Assembly (NCBI RefSeq): GCF_964656455.1
Contig: NC_135717.1
Location: 14,836,775-14,900,774, forward strand
Origin: Halichoerus grypus
Taxonomy: Eukaryota > Chordata > Mammalia > Carnivora > Phocidae
Direction: 5' to 3'
DNA length: 64,000 nucleotides
The notes under the pieces are model-generated. The model saw only the letters and a program-made list of their open reading frames with translations, was not told the origin of the DNA and ran no database searches. Positions 1-11,325 of this stretch are shown one piece after another. The position numbers and the translations under genes were made by a program. The first letter of the stretch is position 1. Each line of letters opens with the position of its first letter.

Positions 1-727
1 AAGTGTACACTGTGGTACCCAGCAACTCCACTTTTAGATATGCTCTAGAATGACCACCTAGGGTCACCAAAAGACATATCCAAGTAGGTTCCTAGCAGCA
101 TTTAATTAGCATCCCCAATTGAAAACAAACCGAATATCCATCGGTTGAAGAATGGAGAAATCGTGGCATGTTTACATAACAGAATGCTATATAGACATGA
201 GAATAAGTGAAGTATGACTACACACAACAACATGGGTGAAAGAAGCCATTTATAGTCCATTACATTCTTATTTAAATTAATTCACTCACATAGTACCAAA
301 TCAGTCAATTCTATTATATTGAAAGACAGGATATTTATTACCCTTGGAAGGATATTGATTGTAAGGGGGTATAAGAGGGTTTCTGGAGTTCTGGAAATGT
401 TCTGGGTCCTTATCAGCTAGATATATAGGTATGTTCACTTGGTGAAAATTGATCAAGCAGTTCCCTTATGATTTGTGCACTCTGTATGTTACTCTTTTTT
501 TTTTTTTTTTTTAAGATTTTATTTATTTGTGAGAGAGAGAGAGCACAAGCAGGGGGAGCGGCAGGCAGAGGGAGAGGGTTAGGCAGGCTCCCCGCTGAGC
601 AGGGAGCCCGACGCAGGGCTCAATCCCAGGACCCTGGGATCATGACCTGAGCTGAAGACAGACACCTAACTGACTGAGCCACCCAGGCGCCCTCTGTATG
701 TTACTCTTTAATAAAAAGTTAACATTA
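1..727 (+). mobile_element. Ancient L1 3' end
   Basis: Decayed end of L1 ORF2 (cagcaactccac..., 'aatatccatcggttgaaga', 'aacaacatgggtga') running into a typical old L1 3' UTR with 'ttgtgaaaatt..atcaag' and 'atttgtgcac'. It is split by the SINE at 498-691. Confidence 0.75.
498..691 (-). mobile_element. SINEC, reverse
   Basis: Poly-T, 'aagattttatttattt', a purine-rich body and the head complement 'gagccacccaggcgcc'. Perfect 18-bp TSD (ctctgtatgttactcttt) at 480-497 and 692-709, splitting the old L1. Confidence 0.95.
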
Positions 728-766
728 GCGCTTGCTTTGGCACCATATATACTAAAATTGGAACGA
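728..766 (+). ncRNA. U6 snRNA 5' fragment fused to a SINE
   Basis: These 39 bases match nucleotides 1-39 of U6 spliceosomal RNA with about five substitutions, including the stretch ATATACTAAAATTGGAACGA. The match stops abruptly where a SINEC head begins at 767, and no remainder of U6 follows the SINE. It is a truncated retroposed fragment, not a functional gene. Confidence 0.85.
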
Positions 767-903
767 GGGGCACCTGGGTGGCTCAGTCGGTTAAGTATCT
801 GACTCTTGGTTTCAGCTCAGATTATGATCTCAGGGTTGTGAGATCAAGCCCTGCCTTGGGCTCTGTGCTCAGATTCTTCCCTCTTGCCCACCTCCCCCCA
901 CCC
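767..903 (+). mobile_element. SINEC, older type, tail missing; 3' half of the U6 chimera
   Basis: Head 'gggcacctgggtggctcagt' with the older 'gactcttggtttcagctcag' body. It ends in a C-rich stretch without a clear A tail. About 904-1,290 beyond it is unique apart from a short direct repeat 'ggagatttttaaa' (907 and 962). Confidence 0.88.
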
Positions 904-1681
904 CCAGGAGATTTTTAAAAGGGAAGGCATGAAAGGCTATCTTCCCTGTCTTGTCGAAGCAGGAGATTTTTAAAGGAGAAGGTGTGGGAAATGGTGAGGA
1001 ATCTACATTCAGGAGAAGCTGGTGCTCGGCACTTAATCATTTGTCCTTGCAAGGCTTCCAGCTGCTTCCATTCTGCCAGTAATCAAAGCTCCCAGGTGTC
1101 TCTTATTGAGGATACCATGGTCGGTGGTGGCTGTTTTCGAGAGCGTCGGCCTTACCTCCCAGAAAGTCTGGTCCTTTCTTCCTCAAGGCCAGCAGTCTGT
1201 GGGATCTCAAGGGAAGTAGATCGGTTCTGCTACAAACTACCAGGTTTAGGTCAGCACATAAGCTTGAAGCAAGTTAACCCTTAAGAACAGTTAGAGTCCT
1301 ACTGCAATGTGATCCAGCAATTCCACTTCCTGGAATATATCCAAAGTGGGGGGAAAACCCACTAGCTTGGAAATATATCTGCATCCCCATGTTTGTAGCA
1401 GCATTATTTACAATAGCTAAGATATGGAAGCATAACTAGGTGTCCATCAATGGATGAATGGACAAAGAAGTCGTGGTATATCTGTACAAGTGAATATTAC
1501 TCAGCCATTAAAAATGAGGAAATCCTACCATTGCAACAACATGGATGGACCCAGAAGGCCTGATGCTAAGTGAAATAAGTCAGAGAAATACAAATTCCGT
1601 ATGACCTCGCTTACATGTGTAATAATTTTTAAAAAATCAAAGAAAATCAAAGAGATCACACTTGTTATAAGAAAGAGGTAG

Positions 1682-1878
1682 TTGGGCGCCTGGGTGGCTC
1701 AGTTGGTTAAGCGACTGCCTTCGGCTCAGGTCATGATCCTGGAGTCCTGGGATCGAGTCCCGCATCAGGCTCCCTGCTCAGCAGGGAGTCTGCTTTTCCC
1801 TCTGACCCTCCTCCCTCTCATGCTCTCTGTCTCTCATTCTCTCTCGCAAATAAATAAAATCTTAAAAAAAAAAAAAGA
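1682..1878 (+). mobile_element. SINEC, forward
   Basis: Full-length copy with the 'ggttaagcgactgcc' subtype head. TSD aagaaagaggtag at 1669-1681 and 1879-1891. Confidence 0.95.
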
Positions 1879-1892
1879 AAGAAAGAGGTAGA

Positions 1893-2091
1893 GGGGCGCC
1901 TGGGTAGTTCAGTCAATTGAGCATCTGACTCTTGATTTTGACTCAGGTCATGATCTCAGGGTCCTGGGATTGAGCCCCGGGTCAGGCTCCATGCTCAGCG
2001 GGGAGTGTGCTTGGGGATTTCTCTCCCTCTCCCATTGCCCCTCTCTCTGGCTCCAGCACACTCTCTCTCAAATAAAAAAAAAAAAAAAAAA
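1893..2091 (+). mobile_element. SINEC, forward, adjoining the previous copy
   Basis: Older 'gagcatctgactcttgattt' subtype ending in 18 A. It starts one base after the TSD of the neighbouring SINE, so the two sit head to tail. Confidence 0.93.
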
Positions 2092-2238
2092 GTGGAGGGT
2101 GAGGTAAAGGGGAATTGGAGAAAAGTGGTCAAAAGGTACAGACTCCCAGCTATAAGATAAATAAGTACAGTGGATGTAATGTACAACATGATAACTGTAG
2201 CTAATAATGCTGCATGATCTACAAGAAAGTTGTCAGAG

Positions 2239-2440
2239 GGGCGCCTGGGTGGCTCAGTCGTTAAGCATCTGCCTTCGGCTCAGGTCATGATCCCAGGGCC
2301 CTGGGATCGAGCCCCACATCGGGCTCCCTGCTCCGCGGGAAGCCTGCTTCTCCCTCTCCCACTCCCCCTGCTTATGTTCCCTCTCTCGCTGTCTCTCTCT
2401 CTGTCAAATAAATAAATAAAAATCTTTAAAAAAAAAAAAA
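2239..2440 (+). mobile_element. SINEC, forward
   Basis: 'cagtcgttaagcatctgcc' subtype. Perfect 15-bp TSD agaaagttgtcagag at 2224-2238 and 2441-2455. Confidence 0.95.
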
Positions 2441-3241
2441 AGAAAGTTGTCAGAGTAAATCCTAAGAAAGTTCTCATCACAAGGAAAAACTTTTTCCTTT
2501 TTTTTCTTTTTTCTCTTTTTATTGTATCTATATGAAAAGATGAATGTTAGCTGAAACTATTTTAATCACTTCACAATATATGTAAATCAAACCATCATGC
2601 TGTGTGCCTTCAACTTACACAGTGATGTAAGTCAATTATTTCTCAATAAAAGTGGAAGAAATCTGGAGTGAGGAATAAAAGCTAAAGACTTTAAAAAAAA
2701 CACTGTTGAAACTCAAAAAAGTGGACATGGATAAAAGAAAAGATTTATATCATGGCTTTAGGTAAGAGGACTCAATATCATAAAGATACAGGTTTCCCTA
2801 AGATAGTTTACAAATTTAACACAATTTCGGTAAAAAGATAATCAGATTTTTTTCTGGGACTGGACAAACAGCCACAAAAATCCAGAAATACCTTGAAAGG
2901 GGGCATAAAGGAGAGATAGCCCTATCAAATATCAAAACATACTATAAAGCCCCTATCATATTTAAACAATATATGATGATGTTGTGTTGATGCATGAACA
3001 GGCCAATTCAGTAAAAGGCCACTTGAATGTGGAAATGTCTTACATATAAAGGTAAATCATGGGGGAAATGCAGACATTTTTATAAGCAGTGCTATGTGGA
3101 TAGCCACATGGAAAAATTAAGTTGACTGCATTCCTCACATTATATACCAGGAAAAATTCCAATTAATCAGAGATATAAGTATAAAAATATAAAATCAAAC
3201 AAGCACAAAAGAAAGTATGGGTAAATAAAACTTTTGGGGGA

Positions 3242-3437
3242 GTTTTTTTTGAGAGAGAGAGTGCGTGCGTGCATGCACACACGAGCACAGGAACGGGGCA
3301 GCGCGGAGGGAGAGAGAGAATCTTGAGGAGGCTCCATGCCCAGCTCATCACGGGGCTCGGTCTCACAACACTGAGCTCATCACCTGAGCCAAAATCAAGA
3401 GTCAGACACTTAACCAGCTGAGCCACCCAGGTGCCCC
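3242..3437 (-). mobile_element. SINEC, reverse, older
   Basis: Poly-T, gagaga tract and 'gctgagccacccaggtgccc'. Short flanking repeat 'gggggag' on both sides. Confidence 0.88.
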
Positions 3438-3480
3438 ATGGGGGAGACTTTCTTAATATAGAAACAATAAGTGAAAATGC

Positions 3481-3666
3481 GGGACACCTGGGTGGCTCAG
3501 TCGGTTGAGCGTCTGCCTTCGGCTCGGGTCATGGTCTCAGGGTCCTGGGATCGAGTCCTACATCGGGCTCCCTGCTCAGCAAGAAGTCTGCTTCTCCCTC
3601 TCCCCTGCCCTCTGCTTGTGCTCTCTCTCTCTCTGTTTCTCTGACAAATAAATAAAACCTTTAAAA
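3481..3666 (+). mobile_element. SINEC, forward
   Basis: 'cggttgagcgtctgcc' subtype. Its imperfect TSD (aagtgaaaatgc / aagtgaaaaggc) now brackets this SINE and the next one together. Confidence 0.93.
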
Positions 3667-3676
3667 AGTAAGTGAA

Positions 3677-3876
3677 GGGCGCCTGGGTGGCTCAGTTGGT
3701 TAAGCGACTGCCTTCGGCTCAGGTCATGATCCTGGAGTCCCGGGATCGAGTCCCGCATCGGGCTCCCTGCTCAGCGGGGAGTCTGCTTCTCCCTCTGGCC
3801 CTCCTCCCTCTCATGCTCTCTGTCTCTCATTCTCTCTCTCTCAAATAAATAAATAAAATCTTTAAAAAAAAAAAAA
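3677..3876 (+). mobile_element. SINEC, forward, inserted in the tail or TSD of the previous copy
   Basis: 'ggttaagcgactgcc' subtype with TSD (aa)gtaagtgaa around 3664-3676 and 3877-3885. It landed in the 3' duplication of the older SINE. Confidence 0.94.
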
Positions 3877-4470
3877 GTAAGTGAAAAGGCTGATAAACTT
3901 AATTACATGGAAATAAAAAACTTTTTCACAACAAGAAAAAACAAACCACCATTAAAGTCACTCTTACATGTTACTGGTAAGTGCCAAATGGTAGAAACTG
4001 CAAAGTGAAGGGAAATTTGAGCATATCTAGAAAAACTACACATGATTGGCCCAGAAATCCCATTTCTAGGAATCTATCCCAAAGATACCTCGGCAAAAAT
4101 GCAAAAAGACATATGCACAACAATATTCCTTGCAACACTATTTGTACTCGCAAAAGACTAGAAACAAACCAAATATCCAGCAGCAGAGGATTAAACTAAA
4201 ATATCCATATTTTGCAGCTGTAAAAAGGAATAAGGTACATCTCTATCCACCGCTATAGGATGATATCTGGTATAGATAGTTGTACGAGAAAAACTTCTAG
4301 GTTGGAGGGTGTCACGCGCAGAGAAGGCGTGGAGGCCCTGCACCCCCTGCCCCCTCCCTTTCTCTGTGCCTTCTCTCCCATGTGGCTGTTCCTGAGTCGT
4401 ATCCTTTATCATAATCTGGTAAATACAAGTAAAGTGTTTTTCTAAGTTTTGTGAGTCATCCTAGCAAATT

Positions 4471-5305
4471 ATTGAAACCGAGGAGGGTATCATAGGAACC
4501 CTGTTTGTGGCTAGCCTCCGAAGCGGAGGCCGTCCTGTGGGGCCAAGACCTTCACCTGTGGGGTCTGCACCAACCTCAGGAGCTAATGGCAGAGCCGAAT
4601 TGAATTGTTGAAGATGAACACCCAGCTGGTGTCAGAGAATTAAAGAACTGGTTGCCGTTGGTGTCAGAAGACCAAACATTTGGGGGGCGCCTGGGTGGCT
4701 CAGATGGTTAAGCGTCTGCCTTCGACTCAGGTCATGATCCCAGGGTCCTGGGATCGAGTCCCGCATCGGGCTCCCTGCTAGGCGAGGAGCCTGCTTCTCC
4801 CTCTGCCTCTGCCTCTCTCTCTCTCTCTCTCTCTGACTCTCATGAATAAATAAATAAAATATTAAAAAAAAAAAGAAGACCAAACATTTGGTGTCAGAAG
4901 AAAGAGATCATAATACTACATCAAGTTAAGCAATGAAAGGATAAGGCATAAAATGTAAAAAAGAAAAAAGTTACCTATTGGGGAAGAGGAGAAATAGGAT
5001 GCAGGGAATAGAAATAGCTATTTAACTTTTCTGAATAAATCTTGTTTTATAAGTTCAAATTTGAAACCACTTACGATTTTACATAATTGCAGATCAAAAT
5101 TAAACTTTTAAAAAGCAATGTCTAAAAATCAAAACCAAAATGAAATAAATGTACTAAATATCTGGATAATGATATAACCACACAAAAAAGAGCTATTCCA
5201 GGTGACTTAAAACACAATATATGGAGGTGATTGTACATTCCTGATGAGGTATGCCCTCAGGACAAAATGAACTGGAAGATAGCTTTTTTGTTTTGGGTTT
5301 TTTGG
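4471..5305 (+). other. Unassigned old-repeat-like interval
   Basis: It has the perfect hairpin gcctccg-aag-cggaggc (4514-4530) and repeated 'ggtgtcagaag' motifs around 4660 and 4890. It resembles an old transposable-element end that I cannot name. No gene is seen. A SINE splits it at 4684-4873. Confidence 0.4.
4684..4873 (+). mobile_element. SINEC, forward
   Basis: Full copy with perfect 18-bp TSD agaagaccaaacatttgg at 4666-4683 and 4874-4891. Confidence 0.95.
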
Positions 5306-5493
5306 GTTTTTTTTACGATTTTATTTATGTGTTTGAGAGAGAACAAGCAGTGGGGAGGGGCAGAGGGAGAGAGAAAGAGAGAAGCAGACTCCCCGCTGAG
5401 CACTAAGCCCAATGCTGGGCTCCATCCCAGGACCTGGAAATCATGACCTGAGCCAAAGGCAGCTGCTTAAGCAACTGAGCCACCCAGGCGCCC
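5306..5493 (-). mobile_element. SINEC, reverse
   Basis: T-rich start and 'ctgagccacccaggcgccc' end, bordered by 'tgggtttt'-type repeats. Confidence 0.92.
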
Positions 5494-5709
5494 TGGGTTG
5501 TTTTTGGGTTTTGGTTTTTGTTTTTTTAGTAATCATATTGTTAGTGGTAATGTGAGAGTATTATTATCCAGAGATTGTTGAGTTCGTATTGTGGGACAGA
5601 GCAAATTTGTAAATACACTAGTGTCAGTGAGAACTGGGATTTTCAGATTAGGAGAAAGGAGATACAAATATAAAATCAATGAGGGTAAATGTAACCAAAG
5701 AAAAAAATT

Positions 5710-5886
5710 GGGGGCGCCTGGGTGGCTCAGTCAAGTGGTTAAGCGTCTGCCTTCGGCTCAGGTCATGATCCCAGGGTCCTGGGATCGAGCCCCGCATCAG
5801 GCTCCCTGCTCTGCGGGAAGCCTGGTTCTCCCTCTCCCACTCCCCCTGCTTGTGTTCCCTCTCTCGCTGTGTCTCTCTCTGTCAAA

Positions 5887-5934
<48 letters not shown>

Positions 5935-5947
5935 CTTTAAAAAAAAG
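5710..5947 (+). mobile_element. SINEC, forward, with expanded tail
   Basis: Head 'gggcgcctgggtggctcagt' with an extra 'caag' before 'tggttaagcg'. The tail has grown into a long (AAAT)n run. Confidence 0.94.
5884..5933 (+). repeat. (AAAT)n microsatellite in a SINE tail
   Basis: About twelve tandem AAAT units, likely length-variable between individuals. Confidence 0.9.
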
Positions 5948-6004
5948 AAAGAAAGAAACTAGAAAAAGAAGAGCAAACTAAACCCAAAGCAAATAGAAGA
6001 AAAG

Positions 6005-6213
6005 GGGGGCACCTGGGTGGCTCAGTCGGTTGAGTGTCTGACTCTTGATTTCAGCTCAGGTCATGATTTCAGGGTTGTGAGATGGAGCCCCAGGTCAGGC
6101 TCGCACTGGGCGTGGAGCCTGCTTGGGATTCTCTCTCTCCCTCTGCCTCTGTCCCTACCCCCCTCCAACCCTACTCACACACACGTGCTCTCTATCTCAA
6201 AAAAATAATAATA
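6005..6213 (+). mobile_element. SINEC, forward, older
   Basis: 'ggttgagtgtctgactcttgatttcag' subtype with an A-rich tail, flanked by 'aatagaagaaaag / aatagaaaaaag'. Confidence 0.92.
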
Positions 6214-6675
6214 AATAGAAAAAAGAAGATAATAAACATGAAAGTGGACATAAGTGAAATAGAGAATAGAAAAACAATAGAGAAGAACAAGGAAATCAAG
6301 AATTCTTTGAAAAGATCTACAAAATTGATAAGCTACACTGACCATGGAAAAAAAGGGCAATGACTCAAATTCCTAAAATCAGGATTGAAACTGGGGACAT
6401 TACTACTGACCTTACATTAATTAAAAAAAAAAAAATACTGTAAGAGAATACTATAAAGAACTGCAAGTTAGATAACCTGGATGAAATGGACAAATTCCAG
6501 AAACGCACAAACTACCAAAACTGACCCAAGAATAAAGTCCAAATAGACATATAACAAGTAAAGAAATATAATTAGTAGTCCAAAAAGTTCCAACAAAGAA
6601 ACACTCAGGAGAGGAAGATGGTTTCACTGATGAATGCTGCCAATCATTAATTAATACCAATCCTTCTCAAACACT

Positions 6676-6870
6676 GTCTTTTATTTTTGTAAAGATTTTA
6701 TTTATTTATTTGACACAGAGAGAGAGCATAAGCAGGGGGAGTAGCAAGCAGAGGGAGAGGCAGGCTCCCCTCTGAGCAGAGAGCCCAATGCAGGGCTCGA
6801 TCCCAGGACCCCGGGATCATGACCTGAGCCGAAGGCAGGCGCTTAACCGCCTGAGCCACCCAGGCGCCCC
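6676..6870 (-). mobile_element. SINEC, reverse
   Basis: Full copy with TSD ctcaaacact at 6666-6675 and 6871-6880, inside L1. Confidence 0.95.
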
Positions 6871-7105
6871 CTCAAACACTTTAAAAAAATAGAAGAGTAA
6901 GGAATACTACCTAACTCATTCTGTGAGGCCATTATTGCCCTCATACCAAAGCCAAACAAAGATATCAGAAGGAAAGAAAACTATAGACTCTCAGGAGTAT
7001 AGATGCAAAAATTCTCAACAAAATACTGGCTAGCTGAATCCAGCAGTATATAAAAATGGTTATAAAACATGACCAAACGGGATTTATCCCAAGAATGCAA
7101 GATTA

Positions 7106-7278
7106 GGGGGACAGCTGGGTGGCTCAGTCGGTTAAGCATCTGCCTTCTGCTCAGGTCATGGTCTCAGGGTCCTGGGCTCGAGCCCCGCATCAGGCTCCCT
7201 GCTCAGTGGGGAGTCTGCTTCTCCCTCTCCCTCTGCCTCTCCCCACCTTTCGTGTGCTGTCTCTCTCAAATAAATAAA
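7106..7278 (+). mobile_element. SINEC, forward
   Basis: Copy with a mutated head 'gggggacagctgggtggct'. TSD agaatgcaagatta at 7092-7105 and 7279-7292. Confidence 0.95.
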
Positions 7279-8174
7279 AGAATGCAAGATTAGTTTGACA
7301 TACAAAAATCAATCTATGTAATACACCATATTAATTTTTTTAATGGGGATGGAGCATGTGGTGGAAAGGACACAAGATCATCTCAGTAGACACAGAAAAG
7401 GCATGTGACAAAATCCAACACCCTTTCATGATAAAAACATTCAACAAACTAATGGAAGGGAACTTTCCCAGTCTGATAAAAGGCATCTATAAAAGCCCAT
7501 GGCTAACATCATACGTACTAGTGAAAGACTGAAAGCTTTCTCCTTAAGGTCAGGAATAAAATAAGGATGCCTGCTTTCACCTTCTATTCAACTATATTGT
7601 TCACTTCTGTTCTACTATACTGGAGGTCCCAGCGAGGGCAATTAGATAAGAAGAAATAAATTAAATAAACCAGTAAAATCATCCAGATTAGAAAGGAAGT
7701 GAAACTATTTGCATGACATGATCTTATATAACAGAAAACCCTAACGAATCTACAAAAACCTATCAGAGCTAATAAATGAGTTCAGCAAAATTGTAGGCTA
7801 TAAGATAAATATAAAAAATTCAGTTGCATTTCTATACATTAGCAATGAACAATCTTAAAACAAAATTAAGAAAGCAATCCCATTTACAATAGCACCAAAA
7901 ATAATACAATTCCTTGGTTAAATTTGTATCTAAGTATTTTAAGACTTCTAAACTGAAAACTATAAAATGTTGTTGAAAGTAATTAAAGATCTAAAGAAAT
8001 GTTTATGGATTGCAGGACTTAATATTGTTAAGGTGGCAATCAATACTCCATAAGAAGACCTAAAGATTCAATAAAATCCTAATCAAAATTCTAAATGCCT
8101 TTTTTTTCTGCAGAAAAGGACGAGCTGATCTAAAATTCATACAGAACTTCAAGTGACATAGAAAAATCAACACA

Positions 8175-8364
8175 GGGATGCCTGGGTGGCTCAGTCGTTA
8201 AGCGTCTGCCTTCGGCTCAGGTCATGATCCCAGGGTCCTGGGATCGAGTCCCACATCGGGCTCCTTGCTCAGTGAGGAGCCTGCTTCTCCCTCTCCCTCT
8301 GCTGCTCCCCCTGCTTGTGCTCTCCCTCTCTGACAAATAAATAAAAATCTTAAAAAAAAAAAAA
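8175..8364 (+). mobile_element. SINEC, forward
   Basis: 'cagtcgttaagcgtctgcc' subtype. TSD gaaaaatcaacaca at 8161-8174 and 8365-8378. Confidence 0.95.
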
Positions 8365-8462
8365 GAAAAATCAACACAATCTTGAAAAAGAAAAGTCAGA
8401 GGGGTCACACCTCCCAATTTCAAAACTTACTACATAGCTACAGTAGTCGATAGTCTATAGAC

Positions 8463-8505
8463 AAAAAGAAATTGAGAAATAAATAAATAAATAAATAAAT
8501 CTAGA
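8463..8505 (+). repeat. (AAAT)n run in L1
   Basis: About five 'aaat' units within the decayed L1. Confidence 0.7.
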
Positions 8506-8643
8506 AATAAATCCATATACTTATGTTCAATTGATTTCGACAGGATCACCAAGGCATTCAATGGGGAAGGAGAGCCCTTTCAACAAATACAAATGGTATT
8601 GGGACAACTGGATATCCATGTAACACAAGAATGAATCTGGACC

Positions 8644-8842
8644 GGGCGCCTGGGTGGCTCAGTTGGTTGAGCGACTGCCTTCGGCTCAGGTCATGATCCT
8701 GGAGTCCCGGGATCGAGTCCCGCATCGGGCTCCCTGCTCAGCAGGGAGTCTGCTTCTCCCTCTGACCCTCCTCCCTCTCATGCTCTGTCTCTCATTCTCT
8801 CTCTCTCAAATAAATAAATAAAATCTTTAAAAAAAAAAAAAA
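8644..8842 (+). mobile_element. SINEC, forward
   Basis: 'ggttgagcgactgcc' subtype. Perfect 16-bp TSD agaatgaatctggacc at 8628-8643 and 8843-8858. Confidence 0.95.
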
Positions 8843-9509
8843 AGAATGAATCTGGACCTCTTCCTCCCACACAAAACTCAAAATGTGTCATGGACATGTG
8901 AAAAGCTAAAAATATACAAGTAAGTAACTCAAGTGTCCATTGTCAGTTTAATGGATAAAGAAACTGTGGCATATACATAAAATGGGATATTTTTCTCCTT
9001 TAAAAAAGAAGGAAATCCTGTCACAGGCTACAACACAGATGAGCCTCGAGGACATTATGCTCAGTGAATTAAGCCAATCACAAAAAGACCAACACTGTAT
9101 GATTGCACTTACATGAGGTGTGTAAAGACATCAAACTCATAGGAACAGAAACTAGGATGGCAGTTGCCAAGGGCTGGGAGGGACAGAAGCAGGGAGTTAG
9201 TTGTTCAACGGGTACAGAATGTCAGTTATGCAAGATACAAAAAATTCTAGATATCTGTTGCACAACAATATCCATACTTTACTACACACTTAAAAATTGT
9301 TAAGAGGGTAAACTTACGTGCTTTTGTTGTTATTGTTGTTGTTATGTGCTTTTTACCACATACAAATACAAAGAAGAGGACAGGGCAGGGTCTGAGCAGA
9401 TACGTTTAAAACATTAGAAGGAGGAAGAAGACAAAAAGAAGGAAGAAGGGAAGGAGGAGCAGTTCTTGTCTCTGCCTATACACAGACCTGTGTTTAAAAT
9501 CTAAAAACA

Positions 9510-10230
9510 CGGTTTCTTAACTCCTAGACATCTCTGAGCACTTAAATGCTGCTATGCATTGAGACTCTGGGACAGGGAAATTTGTGGAAGCAACCCAAAG
9601 TGTCCAAGTGAATGAATAAACAAAATGTGGCAAACACATACAATGGAATGTTAATCATCTGAAAAGGAAGGAAATTCTGACATAGACTACAAAACATTAC
9701 GCTAAGTGAAATAAGCCAGTCACAAGAACACTAATACTGCATGGGTCTACTTATAGGAGATATTTATAATAACTGAAACCATAGAGACAAAGTAGAATGA
9801 TGGCTGGCAAGGGCTGGGGGTGTGGAGAACGGGGAGTTATTGGTTCACAGGTACAGAGTTTCAGTTTGGGAGGAGGAAAGAGTTCTGGAAAAGATGGGTG
9901 GTGGTGATGGTTGCCCAACAATATGAAGGTACTTAATACCGCCGAACTGTACCCTCAAAAACGGTTAAGATGAGGGCACCTGGGTGGTGCAGTCCAGTGA
10001 GGGTGAGACTCTTGGTTTCGGCTCAGGTCGTGGTCTCAGGGTCTTGGGACTGAGCCCCACCTCCGGCTAAGCGCTCAGCACCGAGTCTGCTTGAGATTCT
10101 CTCCCTCTCCCTCTGCCCCTCCCACTTGTGCTCTCTCTCTCTAAAATAAATAAATAAATCTTTTTAAAAAATGGTTAAGATGGTAAGTTTTATGTTACAT
10201 GTATTTTACCACAATAAAAAAAAACTGGGG
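9510..10230 (+). mobile_element. Old L1 3' end
   Basis: A second old L1 3' end ('aaatgtggcaaacacataca', 'acggttaaga') split by a SINE. It resembles the end at 8,940-9,340, so two separate L1 copies lie in tandem. Confidence 0.72.
9973..10170 (+). mobile_element. SINEC, forward, older
   Basis: Head 'gggcacctgggtggtgcagt'. Near-perfect TSD acggttaagatg / atggttaagatg at 9961-9972 and 10171-10182. Confidence 0.94.
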
Positions 10231-10554
10231 GTAAAATTCATGTGATATGAACACAAGGATAGAGATCAGTGGAACAGAATGGAATTTATGACAAATTTCA
10301 GTGAGGAAGGTTGGTCTAGTTACAAATGGTTTTGCGTCAACATTTGATTCCTATCTCATACATAAAATCAATTCCAGATAGATTGCATGTCTGAATGTGA
10401 AAGGTAAAACAAAGTTTCTAGAAAGAAACCTAAAAGGGTATCTTCTTGAGATGGGTTTAGGAACAGATTTCTTAAACAGCACACAAAAACTGCAATCATA
10501 AAGGAAATAATTGAATCTATTAAACTGCATGAATATTAAAAATTTCTGCTTATC

Positions 10555-10712
10555 TAGCTGCCTTCGGCTCAGGTCATGATCCCGGGGTCCTGGGATCGAG
10601 CCCCACATCAGGCTCCCTGCTCGGCAGGAAGCCTGCTTCTCCCTCTCCCCCTGCTTGTGTTCCCTCTCTCGCTGTGTCTCTCTCTGTCAAATAAATAAAA
10701 TATTAAAAAAAA
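10555..10712 (+). mobile_element. SINEC, forward, 5' truncated
   Basis: It begins at 'gctgccttcggctcagg', missing about 35 bases of the tRNA-like head including the A box. It is nevertheless flanked by a perfect TSD aaaaatttctgcttatc (10538-10554, 10713-10729), so the truncation happened at insertion. Confidence 0.95.
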
Positions 10713-10970
10713 AAAAATTTCTGCTTATCAAACCACACCACTAAGAGACTGAAAAGACAAGTCACAAAGTGGGAGGAGATATTTGCCATATATTACCTGG
10801 CAAATGACTTGTCTCTTAAATATATAAAGGAATCAATGAGATAAATATTGGCAACACAATTTTAAAATAGGCAAAATATTAAAATAAGCTCTTCAAAACA
10901 AAGAATATTCAAATGGTGAATAAACACAATCACCAGAGCGGCTAAAATATAAAAAGACAAAATTTTAACC

Positions 10971-11166
10971 TTTTTTTTTTTAAAAGATTTTATTTATTTG
11001 ACAGAGAGAGACACAGCGAGAGAGGGAACACAAGCAGGGGGAGTGGGAGAGGGAGAACCAGGCTTCCCACGGAGCAGGGAGCCTGATGCGGGGCTCGATC
11101 CCAGGCCCCCGGGATCATGACCTGAGCCGAAGGCAGACGCTTAATGACTGAGCCACCCAGGCGCAC
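10971..11166 (-). mobile_element. SINEC, reverse
   Basis: Poly-T, 'gacagagagagacacagcgag' body and 'gagccacccaggcgc' end. Confidence 0.94.
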
Positions 11167-11168
11167 CA

Positions 11169-11263
11169 TTTTTTTTTTTTAAAGTAAACTCTGTGCCCAA
11201 TGTGGGGCTCAACCTCAGTCAGTAGAACATGCAACTCTTGATCTTGGGTTCGTGACAGACATG
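11169..11263. mobile_element. Rearranged old SINEC fragments
   Basis: A reverse SINE piece ('aaactctgtgcccaatgtgg') is followed at once by a forward piece ('cagtcagtagaacatgcaac', 'gatcttgggttcgtga'). Confidence 0.6.
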
Positions 11264-11325
11264 TTTACATATGTTCAACAAAATAGGTGTACTGTAATAT
11301 TTTTTAAGGAGACATTTTAATGTCT

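Larger units (their letters stand above)
1290..2695 (+). mobile_element. Old L1 3' end with three SINE insertions
   Basis: Remnant of the ORF2 C-terminus (motifs such as 'atggatgaatggacaaagaa', 'gaatattactcagccatta') to 1681. After the SINEs, 3' UTR-like sequence continues from 2092 to about 2695. Confidence 0.8.
2700..4470 (+). mobile_element. Decayed L1 body and 3' part
   Basis: AT-rich sequence with recognisable ORF2-derived stretches ('agaaatcccatttctaggaa', 'aatattccttgcaacactat') in several pieces between SINEs. Several separate old elements may be merged here. Confidence 0.65.
6226..9340 (+). mobile_element. Long decayed L1 (ORF2 to 3' end)
   Basis: Forward L1 reverse-transcriptase-region sequence ('acatgaccaaacgggattta', 'caaaatccaacacccttt', 'aactgaaaactataaaatg') through to an old 3' end near 9,340. 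It is cut by SINEs at 6676, 7106, 8175 and 8644. No long frame survives. Confidence 0.82.
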
